64,000 nt of DNA from Pedobacter sp. L105 (GTDB lineage Bacteria > Bacteroidota > Bacteroidia > Sphingobacteriales > Sphingobacteriaceae), in contig NZ_LMUP01000004.1 of NCBI RefSeq assembly GCF_009765875.1, positions 372,001 through 436,000 of the forward strand, in the 5' to 3' direction. The translations under genes were made by a program, and so were the position numbers. Below are positions 50,220 through 60,053 of this stretch, piece by piece. Each line of letters opens with the position of its first letter. Within the stretch, counting starts at the first letter, position 1. Below the pieces are notes generated by a model. The model did no database searches, had not been told where the DNA came from, and worked only from the letters and a program-made list of their open reading frames with translations.

Positions 50220-50302
50220 ACCGATAAAAAACAATTTGTACTAATGAAAAAACAAGAATAAACGTTACTTTTGTATAAGAATTAAGAAAAAATAGGAGAT
50301 CA

Positions 50303-53300
50303 ATGTCAGACGACAAACCAATAATTTTATTCAAAGCAGTTAAGGAACTTAACGTAGGAATAGCTACGGCCGTTGAGTTTTTAGAAAAGAAAGGCTTTTC
50401 TGTTGAGAATAAACCCACTACTAAACTCTCCAGAGATATGTATAATGCATTATTGAAGGAGTTTCAGGGTGATAAAATCGTAAAGGAAGAAGCCAATCAA
50501 ATTGTCATTGGTAAAATTCGTCGTGATGAGCCGGAAGTAACTGAAAAAGTTGCTGAAGCACCTAGAAAAAATGTTGAATTTGAAAACGAAGGTATTTTAA
50601 TCAAAAACCTTCATTCTTATACTCCTCCTCCTGTTGAGAAACCGAAGGAAGAAGTGCCTGCACAGCCTAAAGTTGAAGCTGAAGCAGAGAAGGAGCCGGA
50701 AAAGGCTGACGAAGGAACATTAAAGGGTGTTAAAATCGTAGGGAAAATAAACCTTGACGATCTGAACTCAAAACACCGCCCTGCTAAAAAAGAAGAACTT
50801 CCTGTAGAACCTGTGAAAACTGAAGCACCCGTAAACGTGGCCGCTCCGGTTATTCCTGCAGAAAAACCCGCAGAAGTTATTCCGGAGGCACCTAAAGCTG
50901 TTCAGGAAGAAGTTAAACCGGTTGAGAAACCTGTGGAAGCTCCTGCTGAAGTTAAAGCTGAGGTCGCTCAACCAGCGGAAGAAGTAAAAGTAGAAGAAAA
51001 ACCTAAACCTGTGGAGTCACCAGTTGTTAAAGCAGAACCGGTTAAAGATATAGTAACACCAAAAGCTGATAAACCCGACGAAGTTGAGGTGATCAAAGCA
51101 CGTTCGGTGAAACTTTCCGGACCAAACATTATTGGTAAAATTGTCTTGCCGACAACGCCTGAGCGTAAATCACAACCTGTTGCCTCATCGGCTGACAGTA
51201 ATGATGCGAAAAGGAAACGTAAGCGTAAAAAAGCGCCTGGTGCACCAGGACAACATCAGCCGTCAACGGGAGGCCATCAGGCACCTGCAGGACAACAAGC
51301 TGGTCATCCTGCTGCGGCAGCCCCTGCAAGACCTGCCGGAGCACCGACATTTACCAACAGACCTGATTTCAGGAACAATACAAACAATACAGCCAACAGG
51401 CCTAACTTTAGAAACAGCAAACCAGGCGCGCCTGGAGGTCCTAAAGAAGAACCTACGGAAAAAGAAATACAAGATCAGATCAAAGCTACGCTTGCACGTT
51501 TAAGCGGAGCCGGTAAGTCTGGTAAGTTTGCACAACGCGCAAAACTGCGCCGTGGCAAACGTGATGATGTAGCCCTTTCAGCTGAAGAAGCTGCAATGGA
51601 ACTGGAATCACAATCCAAAGTGTTAAAAGTAACAGAGTTTGTTACGGCAAATGAACTGGCGAGCATGATGGATGTACCGGTTACCAAAATTATTGGTACC
51701 TGTATGAGTCTGGGTATGTTCGTATCGATCAATCAGCGTTTAGATGCTGAAACGTTAACGATCGTTGCTGATGAGTTTGGTTACGAAATACAATTCGTTA
51801 AACCGGATGATGAAAGTGACAGTATCATTGAAGAAGCAGATGAGCCGGAAGATTTAGTGCCAAGAGCACCGGTAGTTACGATCATGGGTCACGTGGATCA
51901 TGGTAAGACCTCATTGCTGGATTATATCAGAAAAGCAAATGTGGTAGCTGGTGAAGCCGGGGGTATTACCCAGCATATTGGTGCCTATATGGTAACCACG
52001 GCAACAGGTAAAAAAGTAACCTTCCTGGATACACCAGGTCACGAAGCCTTTACTGCAATGCGTGCACGTGGTGCGAAAGTTGCAGATATTGCGATTATCG
52101 TTATTGCGGCAGACGATGCAGTGATGCCTCAAACTAAGGAAGCAATCAGCCATGCGCAGGCAGCCGGAGTTCCTTTGGTATTTGCCTTCACAAAAATTGA
52201 TAAACCAGGAGCAAATTCTGATAAGATCCGTGAGCAATTATCGATCATGAATATCCTTGTTGAAGATTGGGGTGGTAAATTCCAGTCACAGGAAATTTCG
52301 GGTAAAAGCGGATTAAACGTAGATGTGCTGTTAGATAAAGTATTATTAGAGGCTGAACTGTTAGAATTAACAGCTAACCCTAACAAACGTGCTACAGGTA
52401 GTGTAATTGAAGCTACTTTAGATAAAGGCCGCGGTATTGTAACTACAGTACTGGTACAGGCTGGTACTTTAAAAGTAGGTGATCCGATATTAGCTGGTAG
52501 TTATAGCGGTCGTGTTAAAGCATTGTTTAACGAACGCGGTCAGAAAGTAGACCAGGCAGGCCCATCGGTACCGGTACAGGTATTGGGTATGCAGGGTGCG
52601 CCTACTGCTGGTGATAAGTTCAATGCTGTAGAGAATGAGTCTGAAGCGAGAGAGATTGCAAATAAACGTTTACAATTGATGCGTGAGCAGGGCTTAAGGA
52701 CGCAGAAACATATTACACTGGATGAGATTGGCCGTCGTTTAGCGATAGGTAACTTTAAAGAGCTGAACCTGATTGTTAAGGGTGACGTGGATGGATCAAT
52801 TGAAGCCTTAGCGGATTCATTACTGAAACTGTCAACTGAAGAGATCCAGATCAATATCATTAGCAAAGCGGTAGGTCAGATCTCAGAATCTGATGTATTG
52901 TTAGCTTCTGCTTCTGATGCGATCATCATTGGTTTCCAGGTTCGTCCATCTTCAGGTGCAAGAAAACTTGCTGAAGCTGAGCAAATCGATATCCGTTTGT
53001 ATTCTATCATCTATGATGCGATCAATGAGATCAAAGCTGCGATGGAAGGTATGCTTGCTCCAGAATTCCAGGAGAAAATTACTGCCAACGTGGAGATCAG
53101 AGATACGTTTAAAATCACTAAAGTGGGTACCATTGCAGGTTGTATGGTATTGGACGGAACGATTACACGTAATAGCAAGATCCGTATTGTAAGAGATGGA
53201 GTTGTAGTTTACACTGGTGAACTGGCTTCATTGAAACGTTATAAAGATGACGTTAAAGAGGTAGCAAGAGGTTACGAGTGTGGTCTGAACATCCACAATT

Positions 53301-53368
53301 TCAATAACATTGAAGTAGGTGACATCGTTGAAGCTTACGAACAAGTAGAAGTAAAAAGGAAGCTGTAA
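50303..53368 (+). CDS. infB: translation initiation factor IF-2
   Basis: A 1021-residue GTPase that brings initiator tRNA to the 30S subunit. The N-terminal ~410 residues hold an IF2-N domain ([22 protein letters not shown] in part) and a long low-complexity Pro/Glu/Lys/Val and Gly/Ala/Pro-rich linker. The G domain from about residue 525 has [32 protein letters not shown] and [10 protein letters not shown]. Domains III and IV and the tRNA-binding C2 domain follow. Third in rimP-nusA-infB. Confidence 0.97.
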   Translation: MSDDKPIILFKAVKELNVGIATAVEFLEKKGFSVENKPTTKLSRDMYNALLKEFQGDKIVKEEANQIVIGKIRRDEPEVTEKVAEAPRKNVEFENEGILIKNLHSYTPPPVEKPKEEVPAQPKVEAEAEKEPEKADEGTLKGVKIVGKINLDDLNSKHRPAKKEELPVEPVKTEAPVNVAAPVIPAEKPAEVIPEAPKAVQEEVKPVEKPVEAPAEVKAEVAQPAEEVKVEEKPKPVESPVVKAEPVKDIVTPKADKPDEVEVIKARSVKLSGPNIIGKIVLPTTPERKSQPVASSADSNDAKRKRKRKKAPGAPGQHQPSTGGHQAPAGQQAGHPAAAAPARPAGAPTFTNRPDFRNNTNNTANRPNFRNSKPGAPGGPKEEPTEKEIQDQIKATLARLSGAGKSGKFAQRAKLRRGKRDDVALSAEEAAMELESQSKVLKVTEFVTANELASMMDVPVTKIIGTCMSLGMFVSINQRLDAETLTIVADEFGYEIQFVKPDDESDSIIEEADEPEDLVPRAPVVTIMGHVDHGKTSLLDYIRKANVVAGEAGGITQHIGAYMVTTATGKKVTFLDTPGHEAFTAMRARGAKVADIAIIVIAADDAVMPQTKEAISHAQAAGVPLVFAFTKIDKPGANSDKIREQLSIMNILVEDWGGKFQSQEISGKSGLNVDVLLDKVLLEAELLELTANPNKRATGSVIEATLDKGRGIVTTVLVQAGTLKVGDPILAGSYSGRVKALFNERGQKVDQAGPSVPVQVLGMQGAPTAGDKFNAVENESEAREIANKRLQLMREQGLRTQKHITLDEIGRRLAIGNFKELNLIVKGDVDGSIEALADSLLKLSTEEIQINIISKAVGQISESDVLLASASDAIIIGFQVRPSSGARKLAEAEQIDIRLYSIIYDAINEIKAAMEGMLAPEFQEKITANVEIRDTFKITKVGTIAGCMVLDGTITRNSKIRIVRDGVVVYTGELASLKRYKDDVKEVARGYECGLNIHNFNNIEVGDIVEAYEQVEVKRKL

Positions 53369-53384
53369 TTAGCTATTCAAATAT

Positions 53385-53431
53385 AACCCTGCTCATGAAT
53401 CTGTAAACAGAAGAATGAGCGGGGTTTTTTT
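53385..53431 (+). terminator. terminator of infB
   Basis: AACCCTGCTCAT (53385-53396) pairs with ATGAGCGGGGTT (53415-53426; one G-U), followed by seven T. Confidence 0.88.
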
Positions 53432-53441
53432 ATGCCTGTTA

Positions 53442-54350
53442 TTATTTAATATTTCTCCATACTGCACTCAGCAGAATTTTATAATACAACGATTTTGCAG
53501 TCAGCGGATGCTTGAATAACAGATCTATTTCTTTCTTAAATTCCGGGGGCAGGCTGTTTTTAATGGGATAGTAATTTCTGAACTGCATCTTAAAAGCAGC
53601 GTGATAATCTTTTTTTGAGACTAGATTGCGCTCATAAAGTGAATTGATGATCTTTAGCGCTTCTAAAAAATTGAGGCCACTTTTAAAAGCTTTTCCGCTT
53701 ATATCCTTATCGTGTTTCCGGAAGTAATTAAGCACCCTGCCACTGATATGTACCTTACCCAGATTGGCTAATTCTATCCAGAATATCCAGTCACCACTTA
53801 ACTTGTAGTTTTTAAATTCTTTTGTGATTTTTGGAAATAGGTCCCGCTTCCATAATACCATGCTGGCATTAAAAATGGTGTTGTTCATGAGCATGTATTG
53901 CTTAATAAAAGCACTGCCTTCCATTAGTTCAGAAAGATAGGGGTGCTGTGATACCCAGCTGATCACATTTGTTTCGTAAACACAATAAGACTGGCAATAA
54001 CTGATTACACAATTTTGATCTTTTTCTATCCCAGTTACAAGTTCTTCAAGCAGGTTCTTCTCGCTCCAATCATCACTTTCTGCAATCCAGATGAATTCTC
54101 CATTGGCTACCTCAATTCCTTTCTCCCATTGTTTGAATGTACTTCCACTATTTTCATCATTATATATAATATGAGTGATTTTTGGGTGTCCTCTATACGT
54201 ATCGATAACTTTTGTGCTATCGTCTTTAGAGTTGTCATCCAATATAATCAATTCGAAATCCTGGTAAGATTGTGATAAAATGCTATCGATACGTTGTGTC
54301 AGATAAACAGCATGGTTATAATTTGGCAGGATGACGGATACTTTGGGCAT
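53442..54350 (-). CDS. glycosyltransferase family 2
   Basis: A 302-residue GT-A enzyme: VSVILPNYNHAVYLTQRIDSIL at the N-terminus, ELIILDDNSKDDS (nucleotide Asp) and FIWIAESDD (the DxD-type metal site). No membrane helix. It adds a sugar to a surface glycan; donor and acceptor cannot be told. ATG 54350 is preferred over the TTG one codon upstream. It is the first of a cluster of glycan genes on both strands. Confidence 0.88.
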   Translation of the reverse strand: MPKVSVILPNYNHAVYLTQRIDSILSQSYQDFELIILDDNSKDDSTKVIDTYRGHPKITHIIYNDENSGSTFKQWEKGIEVANGEFIWIAESDDWSEKNLLEELVTGIEKDQNCVISYCQSYCVYETNVISWVSQHPYLSELMEGSAFIKQYMLMNNTIFNASMVLWKRDLFPKITKEFKNYKLSGDWIFWIELANLGKVHISGRVLNYFRKHDKDISGKAFKSGLNFLEALKIINSLYERNLVSKKDYHAAFKMQFRNYYPIKNSLPPEFKKEIDLLFKHPLTAKSLYYKILLSAVWRNIK

Positions 54351-54496
54351 CAACGTTGATGTTTAGTTAATGAATGTTAATGTGGCCATATTTATAATAT
54401 AATGGCGATATTTGATCAAATATAAACAAAAGTAAAGCTGCTCTGCTCCTTATTTTTGAACTTATCCTATATCGTGCTATTTTTAAATTGTTGTGT

Positions 54497-55510
54497 ATGC
54501 CCTTAGCTTATAAAGTTGATTATTCAATAATAATCTGTACTTATAACCCTGATGAGAAAGTTTTCTCCCGATGTTTAGATGCCATTTCTACACTTGACAG
54601 TACTGCATTACAGCTGGAAATCATTCTCGTAGATAATAACAGTACAATAGCTATAACTGAACTGAAATATGTCAGGGATTTTTTAAGCAGGGTTCCGGAA
54701 ACAAAACTTCTCTTAGTTAAAGAACAGGGGCTCAACTATGCGAGGATGGCCGGTATAGAGGAGTCTGCCGGGGAATGTATCGTTTTTTTTGATGATGACA
54801 ATGTTCCTGATCGTAATTATATTCAGGTGCTGGCCGGGCTCAATAAGAATTATCCTAACGTTGGGGCCTGGGGGCCTGGTTCTGTCGATGTAAATTTTAT
54901 TGGTGGGATCGATCCATCACTCGAGACTTATGCTCTTACAGCATTTCAGGATCGGCATGAAAGGGCCATTACTTATTCCAATCAACGCTTATGGCAGCCT
55001 TGTTATCCTTATGGTACCGGATTAAGTATTCAAAAGGTTTATTTAGAGGAATACCTGTCACTTGCAAAGCAGAATAAATTTTCTTTAACTGGCAGAAAGG
55101 GTGAACAAACGAGTAGTGGTGAGGATACACAAATGATTCTTTTTTGTATAAGTAAGGGGGCTGCGGCCGGTGTTGCCCCTGATTTGAAGATAATTCATGT
55201 TGTACCTGCCAAACGTACAACTTTCGACTATCTGAAAAGATGGACATATGGAACAACTGTTTGTTACAGTACTTGTGTTGCAGAGGTTTTTCCGGAGTAT
55301 ATTTTGGAGTTGGAAAAAAAACGCGTTAGTGAGAGGAGTTTTGTCATTAAAACGCTTAGACGATATATATTGCTTTTTTTTGCGGGCAATCCTAAAAAAA
55401 CATTTCGCTTAGTAAGCTATATTGGAATGGTTTCCGGTGATTATAAAGTCTTAAATCTGCAGGAGCCTTTTTTGGTAAAGTGGGTATTGAAAAAGCTAAA
55501 GGCTATTTAA
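54497..55510 (+). CDS. glycosyltransferase family 2
   Basis: About 337 residues. VDYSIIICTYNPDEKVFSRCL, EIILVDNNSTI and CIVFFDDDNVPDRNYI (DxD-like acidic cluster) define a GT2 catalytic domain; the C-terminus has a basic, partly hydrophobic stretch (KTLRRYILLFFAG) that may attach to the membrane. It is transcribed divergently from the first GT2 gene. ATG 54497 is preferred over TTG 54488. Confidence 0.86.
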   Translation: MPLAYKVDYSIIICTYNPDEKVFSRCLDAISTLDSTALQLEIILVDNNSTIAITELKYVRDFLSRVPETKLLLVKEQGLNYARMAGIEESAGECIVFFDDDNVPDRNYIQVLAGLNKNYPNVGAWGPGSVDVNFIGGIDPSLETYALTAFQDRHERAITYSNQRLWQPCYPYGTGLSIQKVYLEEYLSLAKQNKFSLTGRKGEQTSSGEDTQMILFCISKGAAAGVAPDLKIIHVVPAKRTTFDYLKRWTYGTTVCYSTCVAEVFPEYILELEKKRVSERSFVIKTLRRYILLFFAGNPKKTFRLVSYIGMVSGDYKVLNLQEPFLVKWVLKKLKAI

Positions 55511-55554
55511 TCTTTTTTTATGTTAATGCTATTCTGCCAGGGTTCATAGTTCAA

Positions 55555-56544
55555 TTAAAGTCTCAGACTGGTACGCGATTTATCTTCGTATAATTTCCTG
55601 ATTTTTCCCATGATAGAATCTGTTTTCGGTTGAACACCGGATAAAAAGATAAGAATATCCTTCTGCTTTTCTTTATATTGAAATGGGTTTAGTACCGTTG
55701 CATTGAGGTAAGCTGTAAAGCGCATCCATATGCTGGCAAACTTATTTTTCTTGCACTTTGCAATGAGCTTGTTAGCCAGATAATATTTATCGAGTACCTG
55801 GTTGCTGTCTGCAAAACCCTTAAAAAGGGCTCTTGTATACTCTTTAGTTAATCTCGCTGATGGCATAAAGTGCTGGAAAATAAGATCCTCACTATAATAA
55901 AGGCTGTATCCCTGTAATATTAAACGCTGGCAATATTCGGCATCCTCTCCGGCTGTCAGGGACTTTTCAAAGCGTCCGGTTAAAAATGAGGGAAAGTTCT
56001 TGTAGGTGTCTTTGTAAAGGGCTGTACGGGATCCCAATCCTGCGCCCCATAAATGTCCCCTGGCTGTTACGTCGCCGGTGGTGGGACCTTGTTTCCCTGT
56101 GGCATAACCTTCTTCAAAATCTTTAAACCAGTGGGGTAGTTTACCTGATTCTGCCACGGCAATTCCTGTTCCGCCTGCGGCACCAATATTCGGGTTGTTT
56201 TCCAGGATAGCCTGCATTTTTTCTGCATACTGAGGGCTTAGCCAGTTATCATCGTCACAGATGATAAAATATTCATAAGAAGCTATGGAAACCCCTAATT
56301 CCAGCGCATTGATCTTTCCTGGCCTCGCTTCTGTGGCGATCACAAAGCGGGCTTTATTTAAGTCGTATTTCTTCCACTCCTTTATGGCAACTGCAGCAGA
56401 ATTATCAGTAGACGCATTATCAACAATGATGATTTCCATCATTTGCTGTTGAATGGCCGACTGCATTGCAAGATGTTTAATTGTTTCAGGTAGTCTCAAT
56501 GCCCCATTATAAGTACAAACAATTATAGAAATCCCTTTATTCAT
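55555..56544 (-). CDS. glycosyltransferase family 2
   Basis: About 329 residues from the ATG at 56544 (upstream in-frame starts at 56568 and 56553 are possible). ISIIVCTYNGALRLPETIKHL, MEIIIVDNASTDNS and YFIICDDDNWLSPQY give the GT2 nucleotide and metal sites; TAGEDAEYCQRLILQG is the conserved acceptor-side acidic motif (ED). It resembles the neighbour at 54497-55510 in plan but lies on the other strand. Confidence 0.87.
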   Translation of the reverse strand: MNKGISIIVCTYNGALRLPETIKHLAMQSAIQQQMMEIIIVDNASTDNSAAVAIKEWKKYDLNKARFVIATEARPGKINALELGVSIASYEYFIICDDDNWLSPQYAEKMQAILENNPNIGAAGGTGIAVAESGKLPHWFKDFEEGYATGKQGPTTGDVTARGHLWGAGLGSRTALYKDTYKNFPSFLTGRFEKSLTAGEDAEYCQRLILQGYSLYYSEDLIFQHFMPSARLTKEYTRALFKGFADSNQVLDKYYLANKLIAKCKKNKFASIWMRFTAYLNATVLNPFQYKEKQKDILIFLSGVQPKTDSIMGKIRKLYEDKSRTSLRL

Positions 56545-56699
56545 TATAACCATGTTTATTTCCGGCATTAATCCGGAACATTTACAAGATGAACCCCAAT
56601 CAGATAAGCAGGTTGCAAATATATTAATTTAATTTATTTTGTATTCCTAGTTAACGTATTTGTATAGAAAAGATTATATTTTTACATTTTATTGTGTGT

Positions 56700-57542
56700 T
56701 TAATTTTTGTCTTCTTCTTCCGGGACAGTCATTTTCGGAAGAAACAGCAATATTCCTTTGATCAGTGCTTTAAGTACTTTCCAGGCTACCGAATGTTTTT
56801 TGATGAAAAGCAGCTGTTTCACTCTCCGGTCCTGAAATTGTGAAATTTGGGTATAGTCTTCAACAAATGCCGGGAAGTACTTTTGAAGGGAAATTCTCCT
56901 TTCCTGGTACATGACTTCGTAGTTAACTGCATTTGACGATAGTCCCGTACCATCATAAATTGTAGTTAATAGCGGTAAATGTTTGTAAGGAACATTCTGC
57001 TTACAAATGGCATAGATGAAAAACTCCCAGTCAGACGCTATTTTGAATTTTTCATTGTAATAAAACAGCTCATCAAATAGCTTTCTTTTGATAAAACTGG
57101 CCTGGTGTGATAAATTAGCAGCGAAGAAAAAATTGAAGGTTAGCTGCTCCGGGAACACTACCTTTTTTTTCTGCTTTAGTTCTTCAAAAATAATATCCCC
57201 ATAATATATGCCATAACTTCCATCAATCATGCCAATTACCTTTTCAATCACATCTTTACCCGCCAGATAATCACCACTATTCAGAAACAGTAAATAATCG
57301 CCGGTTGACAAACTAATCCCCTTATTCATCGCATTATAAATGCCACTGTCAGGTTCACTTACCCATTTTGTAAATTGATCACTGTGAAGTGCTAATAATT
57401 CTTTACTTCCATCGGTACTATTTCCATCCACAACTATAAATTCAAAGTTTGTAGACGACTGTTCAAAAACGCTGTTTATTGTTTTCTGTAAACCTGTTTT
57501 ATTGTTATAATTTATAGTAATTATCGAAACTTTGTCATTCAT
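56700..57542 (-). CDS. glycosyltransferase family 2 (WcaA-like)
   Basis: A 280-residue GT2. VSIITINYNNKTGLQKTINSV, FEFIVVDGNSTDGSKELL, WVSEPDSGIYNAMNKGI and YLLFLNSGDYLAGKD are the typical 'exopolysaccharide GT2' signature (DGxSTDGT, SExDxGIYDAMNKG, LNSGD). It has a short basic/hydrophobic C-terminus. It precedes the GT4 gene on the opposite strand. Confidence 0.88.
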   Translation of the reverse strand: MNDKVSIITINYNNKTGLQKTINSVFEQSSTNFEFIVVDGNSTDGSKELLALHSDQFTKWVSEPDSGIYNAMNKGISLSTGDYLLFLNSGDYLAGKDVIEKVIGMIDGSYGIYYGDIIFEELKQKKKVVFPEQLTFNFFFAANLSHQASFIKRKLFDELFYYNEKFKIASDWEFFIYAICKQNVPYKHLPLLTTIYDGTGLSSNAVNYEVMYQERRISLQKYFPAFVEDYTQISQFQDRRVKQLLFIKKHSVAWKVLKALIKGILLFLPKMTVPEEEDKN

Positions 57543-57697
57543 AACTTATTATTAGGGACATTTAGCTTTTATTACCTGAATAATGCCCAAGGTAAGGCTA
57601 TTTTAAGTTAATTTTTGTTAAATCACGATTATTGGGATGGAGATGACAATTGTCATGACCCAATGCGTATTATTGTAGGTCAATTTTTTTGGATAAA

Positions 57698-58954
57698 ATG
57701 GTGAGTAAAAAAAGGGTCGCAATGATTGTTCAGCGATATGGTTTGGAGGTAAACGGCGGGGCCGAGTACCATTGCAGAATACTGGCAGAAAAGCTGACCC
57801 CCTTATTTGAAATCGAAATTCTGACCTCCTGCGCTAAAAGCCATTCTACCTGGGCTAACGAATATCCGGAGGGGGAAACCCTGGTTAATGACATTACAGT
57901 AAGGAGGTTTCCTGCACTTCAGGAAAGGGACCAGCGTGAAATTCGCCGCCTGAGCAAAAAATTAGGTAAAAGGTCTGCCTGGCATAAAATATTGAGATTT
58001 TTTGGTTTGCTGGAAAAAGTAGACCAGCAATTGAGCCCCGCTGATCTGGAAAAGGAAAGTTATGCCCTGGCCAAAGCACAGGGGCCCTTTGTTCCCGGTC
58101 TGATTAATTACCTGGAGCAACATCAGGAAGAATACACCGCACTTATTTTTTTTACTTATTTATATTTTCCCACGTTATACGGGTTAAGGGTAGCTCCTGA
58201 AAAATCGATACTCATCCCTACGGCACATGATGAATCTGCAATCTATCTGCCTGGATTTAGAAGTTTTTTTAAATTGCCTAAGGTGATCCTGTACAATACC
58301 AAAGCTGAAAAGAATTTTGTTAATCAATTATTCGATAACGGTGATATTTATACTGACATCGCTGGTGTAGGCATTGAGCGGTACCATCCTGAAAAGGAAT
58401 ATCAATCCAGTGATATTTTGAAATCTGAGGCACCTTATTTTATTTATATCGGAAGAATTGACAAGGGCAAGGGATGTCAAATGATGATTGATTATTTTTT
58501 AAAGTATAAAAAATTGACAGGTCATCAGGTAAAATTGGTACTGGTTGGGAAAGCATTCATGAATGTTCCTGAAAACGATGCGATCATCAGTCTGGGTTTT
58601 GTAAGCGAAGACATTAAACAGGCTCTTTTAAAAGATGCTATCGCATTGATCATCCCTTCTCTTTTTGAAAGCTTATCTCTCGTTACTTTGGAAAGCATGC
58701 TTGAAGGAATTCCTGTTGTGGCCAATGGCCATTCTGCGGTTCTTAAAGACCATATTGAAGAAAGTATGGGTGGGTTTACCTTTGAGGATTTTTCGGGCTT
58801 CAGGCTGGCATTGGATGCGCTAATAGAAAATAAAACCGACCTGGTATCGCTAAAAAGAAATGCAGAAAGATATGTAACTGATAAATATAACTGGAATGTG
58901 GTGCTCCGGAAGTTTACACAGGCTGTAAATTATATTACGTCACAAAAGAAATGA
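57698..58954 (+). CDS. glycosyltransferase family 4
   Basis: About 418 residues, GT-B fold. The N-terminus has IVQRYGLEVNGGAEYHCRILAEKL (in part); the C-terminal domain has YFIYIGRIDKGKGCQMMIDYF (first glycine motif) and the E-x7-E donor site in IPSLFESLSLVTLESMLEGIPVVA (in part). GT4 enzymes transfer hexoses to lipid-linked or surface glycans with retention. ATG 57698 is preferred over TTG 57689. It converges on the next GT4 gene with a 10-bp gap. Confidence 0.88.
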   Translation: MVSKKRVAMIVQRYGLEVNGGAEYHCRILAEKLTPLFEIEILTSCAKSHSTWANEYPEGETLVNDITVRRFPALQERDQREIRRLSKKLGKRSAWHKILRFFGLLEKVDQQLSPADLEKESYALAKAQGPFVPGLINYLEQHQEEYTALIFFTYLYFPTLYGLRVAPEKSILIPTAHDESAIYLPGFRSFFKLPKVILYNTKAEKNFVNQLFDNGDIYTDIAGVGIERYHPEKEYQSSDILKSEAPYFIYIGRIDKGKGCQMMIDYFLKYKKLTGHQVKLVLVGKAFMNVPENDAIISLGFVSEDIKQALLKDAIALIIPSLFESLSLVTLESMLEGIPVVANGHSAVLKDHIEESMGGFTFEDFSGFRLALDALIENKTDLVSLKRNAERYVTDKYNWNVVLRKFTQAVNYITSQKK

Positions 58955-58964
58955 TGAATGTCCT

Positions 58965-60014
58965 TTATTTGGTGAGGGTTTCTTTGTACACTTTCCAGTA
59001 AGCCGCTGCACTGGTTTCCCAGTTAAACTGGCTCGCATGTTTAATAATGTCTGCTGCTGGTTGTTTTTGCTGGTAATCGTTCATTCCATCGCGAAATACT
59101 TTCTGCATGTGTTCAGGATCATAATTATCGAAATAATAGGCAGCAGTTCCGCCAATTTCAGGTAAAGATGTAGTCCTGGATAAAAAAGTTGGTTTCCCAA
59201 ATCTCATAGCCTCTATAGGAGGAATACCGAAACCTTCGGCCAGGGATGGAAATAAAAAGGCTTCGCAATTTTTAAAATACCATGCTTTATCCTGATCAGA
59301 AACAGGTCCTGTGACTTTTACCCGGCTGGTTACGTTATATTTCTGCGCTTCGTCCATGATCTTCTGCTGATAGGCAGGATCTATCCTTCCCGAGATAATT
59401 AATTCCATATCATTGTTCACCAGGAGAGGAATTAAAACATGAAAGTTTTTTTTAGCATTTACTGTACCTAATGCAAAAAGAAAAGGTGCGGAAGGCTGGT
59501 AGGAAGGTTTAAGGTCTTTTAACACAGGTACATCGGCACAGCCATTATAGATCACTGTGATAGGCTTTCCATCGGTATGAAGGTATTTAAGAATATCGTT
59601 TTTTGTAAAGTTGGATATCGCAACAATATGATCGGCCCTGTCAATATTCCGCTGGTGCTTTTGCAAATAGTTCTTTTGCTTCCAGGCGGGTTTTTCTTCG
59701 TATAGAAAATTAAGATCGTGGATAGTGAGTACTTTCTTTATTTTATCGCTTTTAGGAACGTATACTGAGGTTTGATGCGTGATATGCCAGAGATCGACCT
59801 TACTGTAATTGGGAAAGATAAACTTATGGAGTACCTTCCTGACCAGGAACTCACTGGCAGGATCAAAATATTGCTGGTCACCGTCGCGGAGATAGTACTT
59901 GATATGGTCGTGCAGCGCCGCAGAGTCCTTTAATGCAAGGCCCAGGTGATGACAGTATTCGAATAAACCGGTGTGAGGATATTTCATCCGTTCACAGTCA
60001 AAAGCGATGTTCAT
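58965..60014 (-). CDS. glycosyltransferase family 4
   Basis: A 349-residue GT-B enzyme. MNIAFDCERMKYPHTGLFEY and LTIHDLNFLYEE lie in the acceptor domain; FLFALGTVNAKKNFHVLIPLL and the E-x7-E motif in FLFPSLAEGFGIPPIEAMRFG (in part) lie in the donor domain. The plan is that of mannosyl/glucosyl transferases of LPS and capsule. It lies 39 bp downstream of the ABC exporter gene and is probably co-transcribed with it. Confidence 0.88.
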   Translation of the reverse strand: MNIAFDCERMKYPHTGLFEYCHHLGLALKDSAALHDHIKYYLRDGDQQYFDPASEFLVRKVLHKFIFPNYSKVDLWHITHQTSVYVPKSDKIKKVLTIHDLNFLYEEKPAWKQKNYLQKHQRNIDRADHIVAISNFTKNDILKYLHTDGKPITVIYNGCADVPVLKDLKPSYQPSAPFLFALGTVNAKKNFHVLIPLLVNNDMELIISGRIDPAYQQKIMDEAQKYNVTSRVKVTGPVSDQDKAWYFKNCEAFLFPSLAEGFGIPPIEAMRFGKPTFLSRTTSLPEIGGTAAYYFDNYDPEHMQKVFRDGMNDYQQKQPAADIIKHASQFNWETSAAAYWKVYKETLTK

Positions 60015-60053
60015 GAGCCTGTTGTCTTGAAATTTATCGTAACGGAAACTATT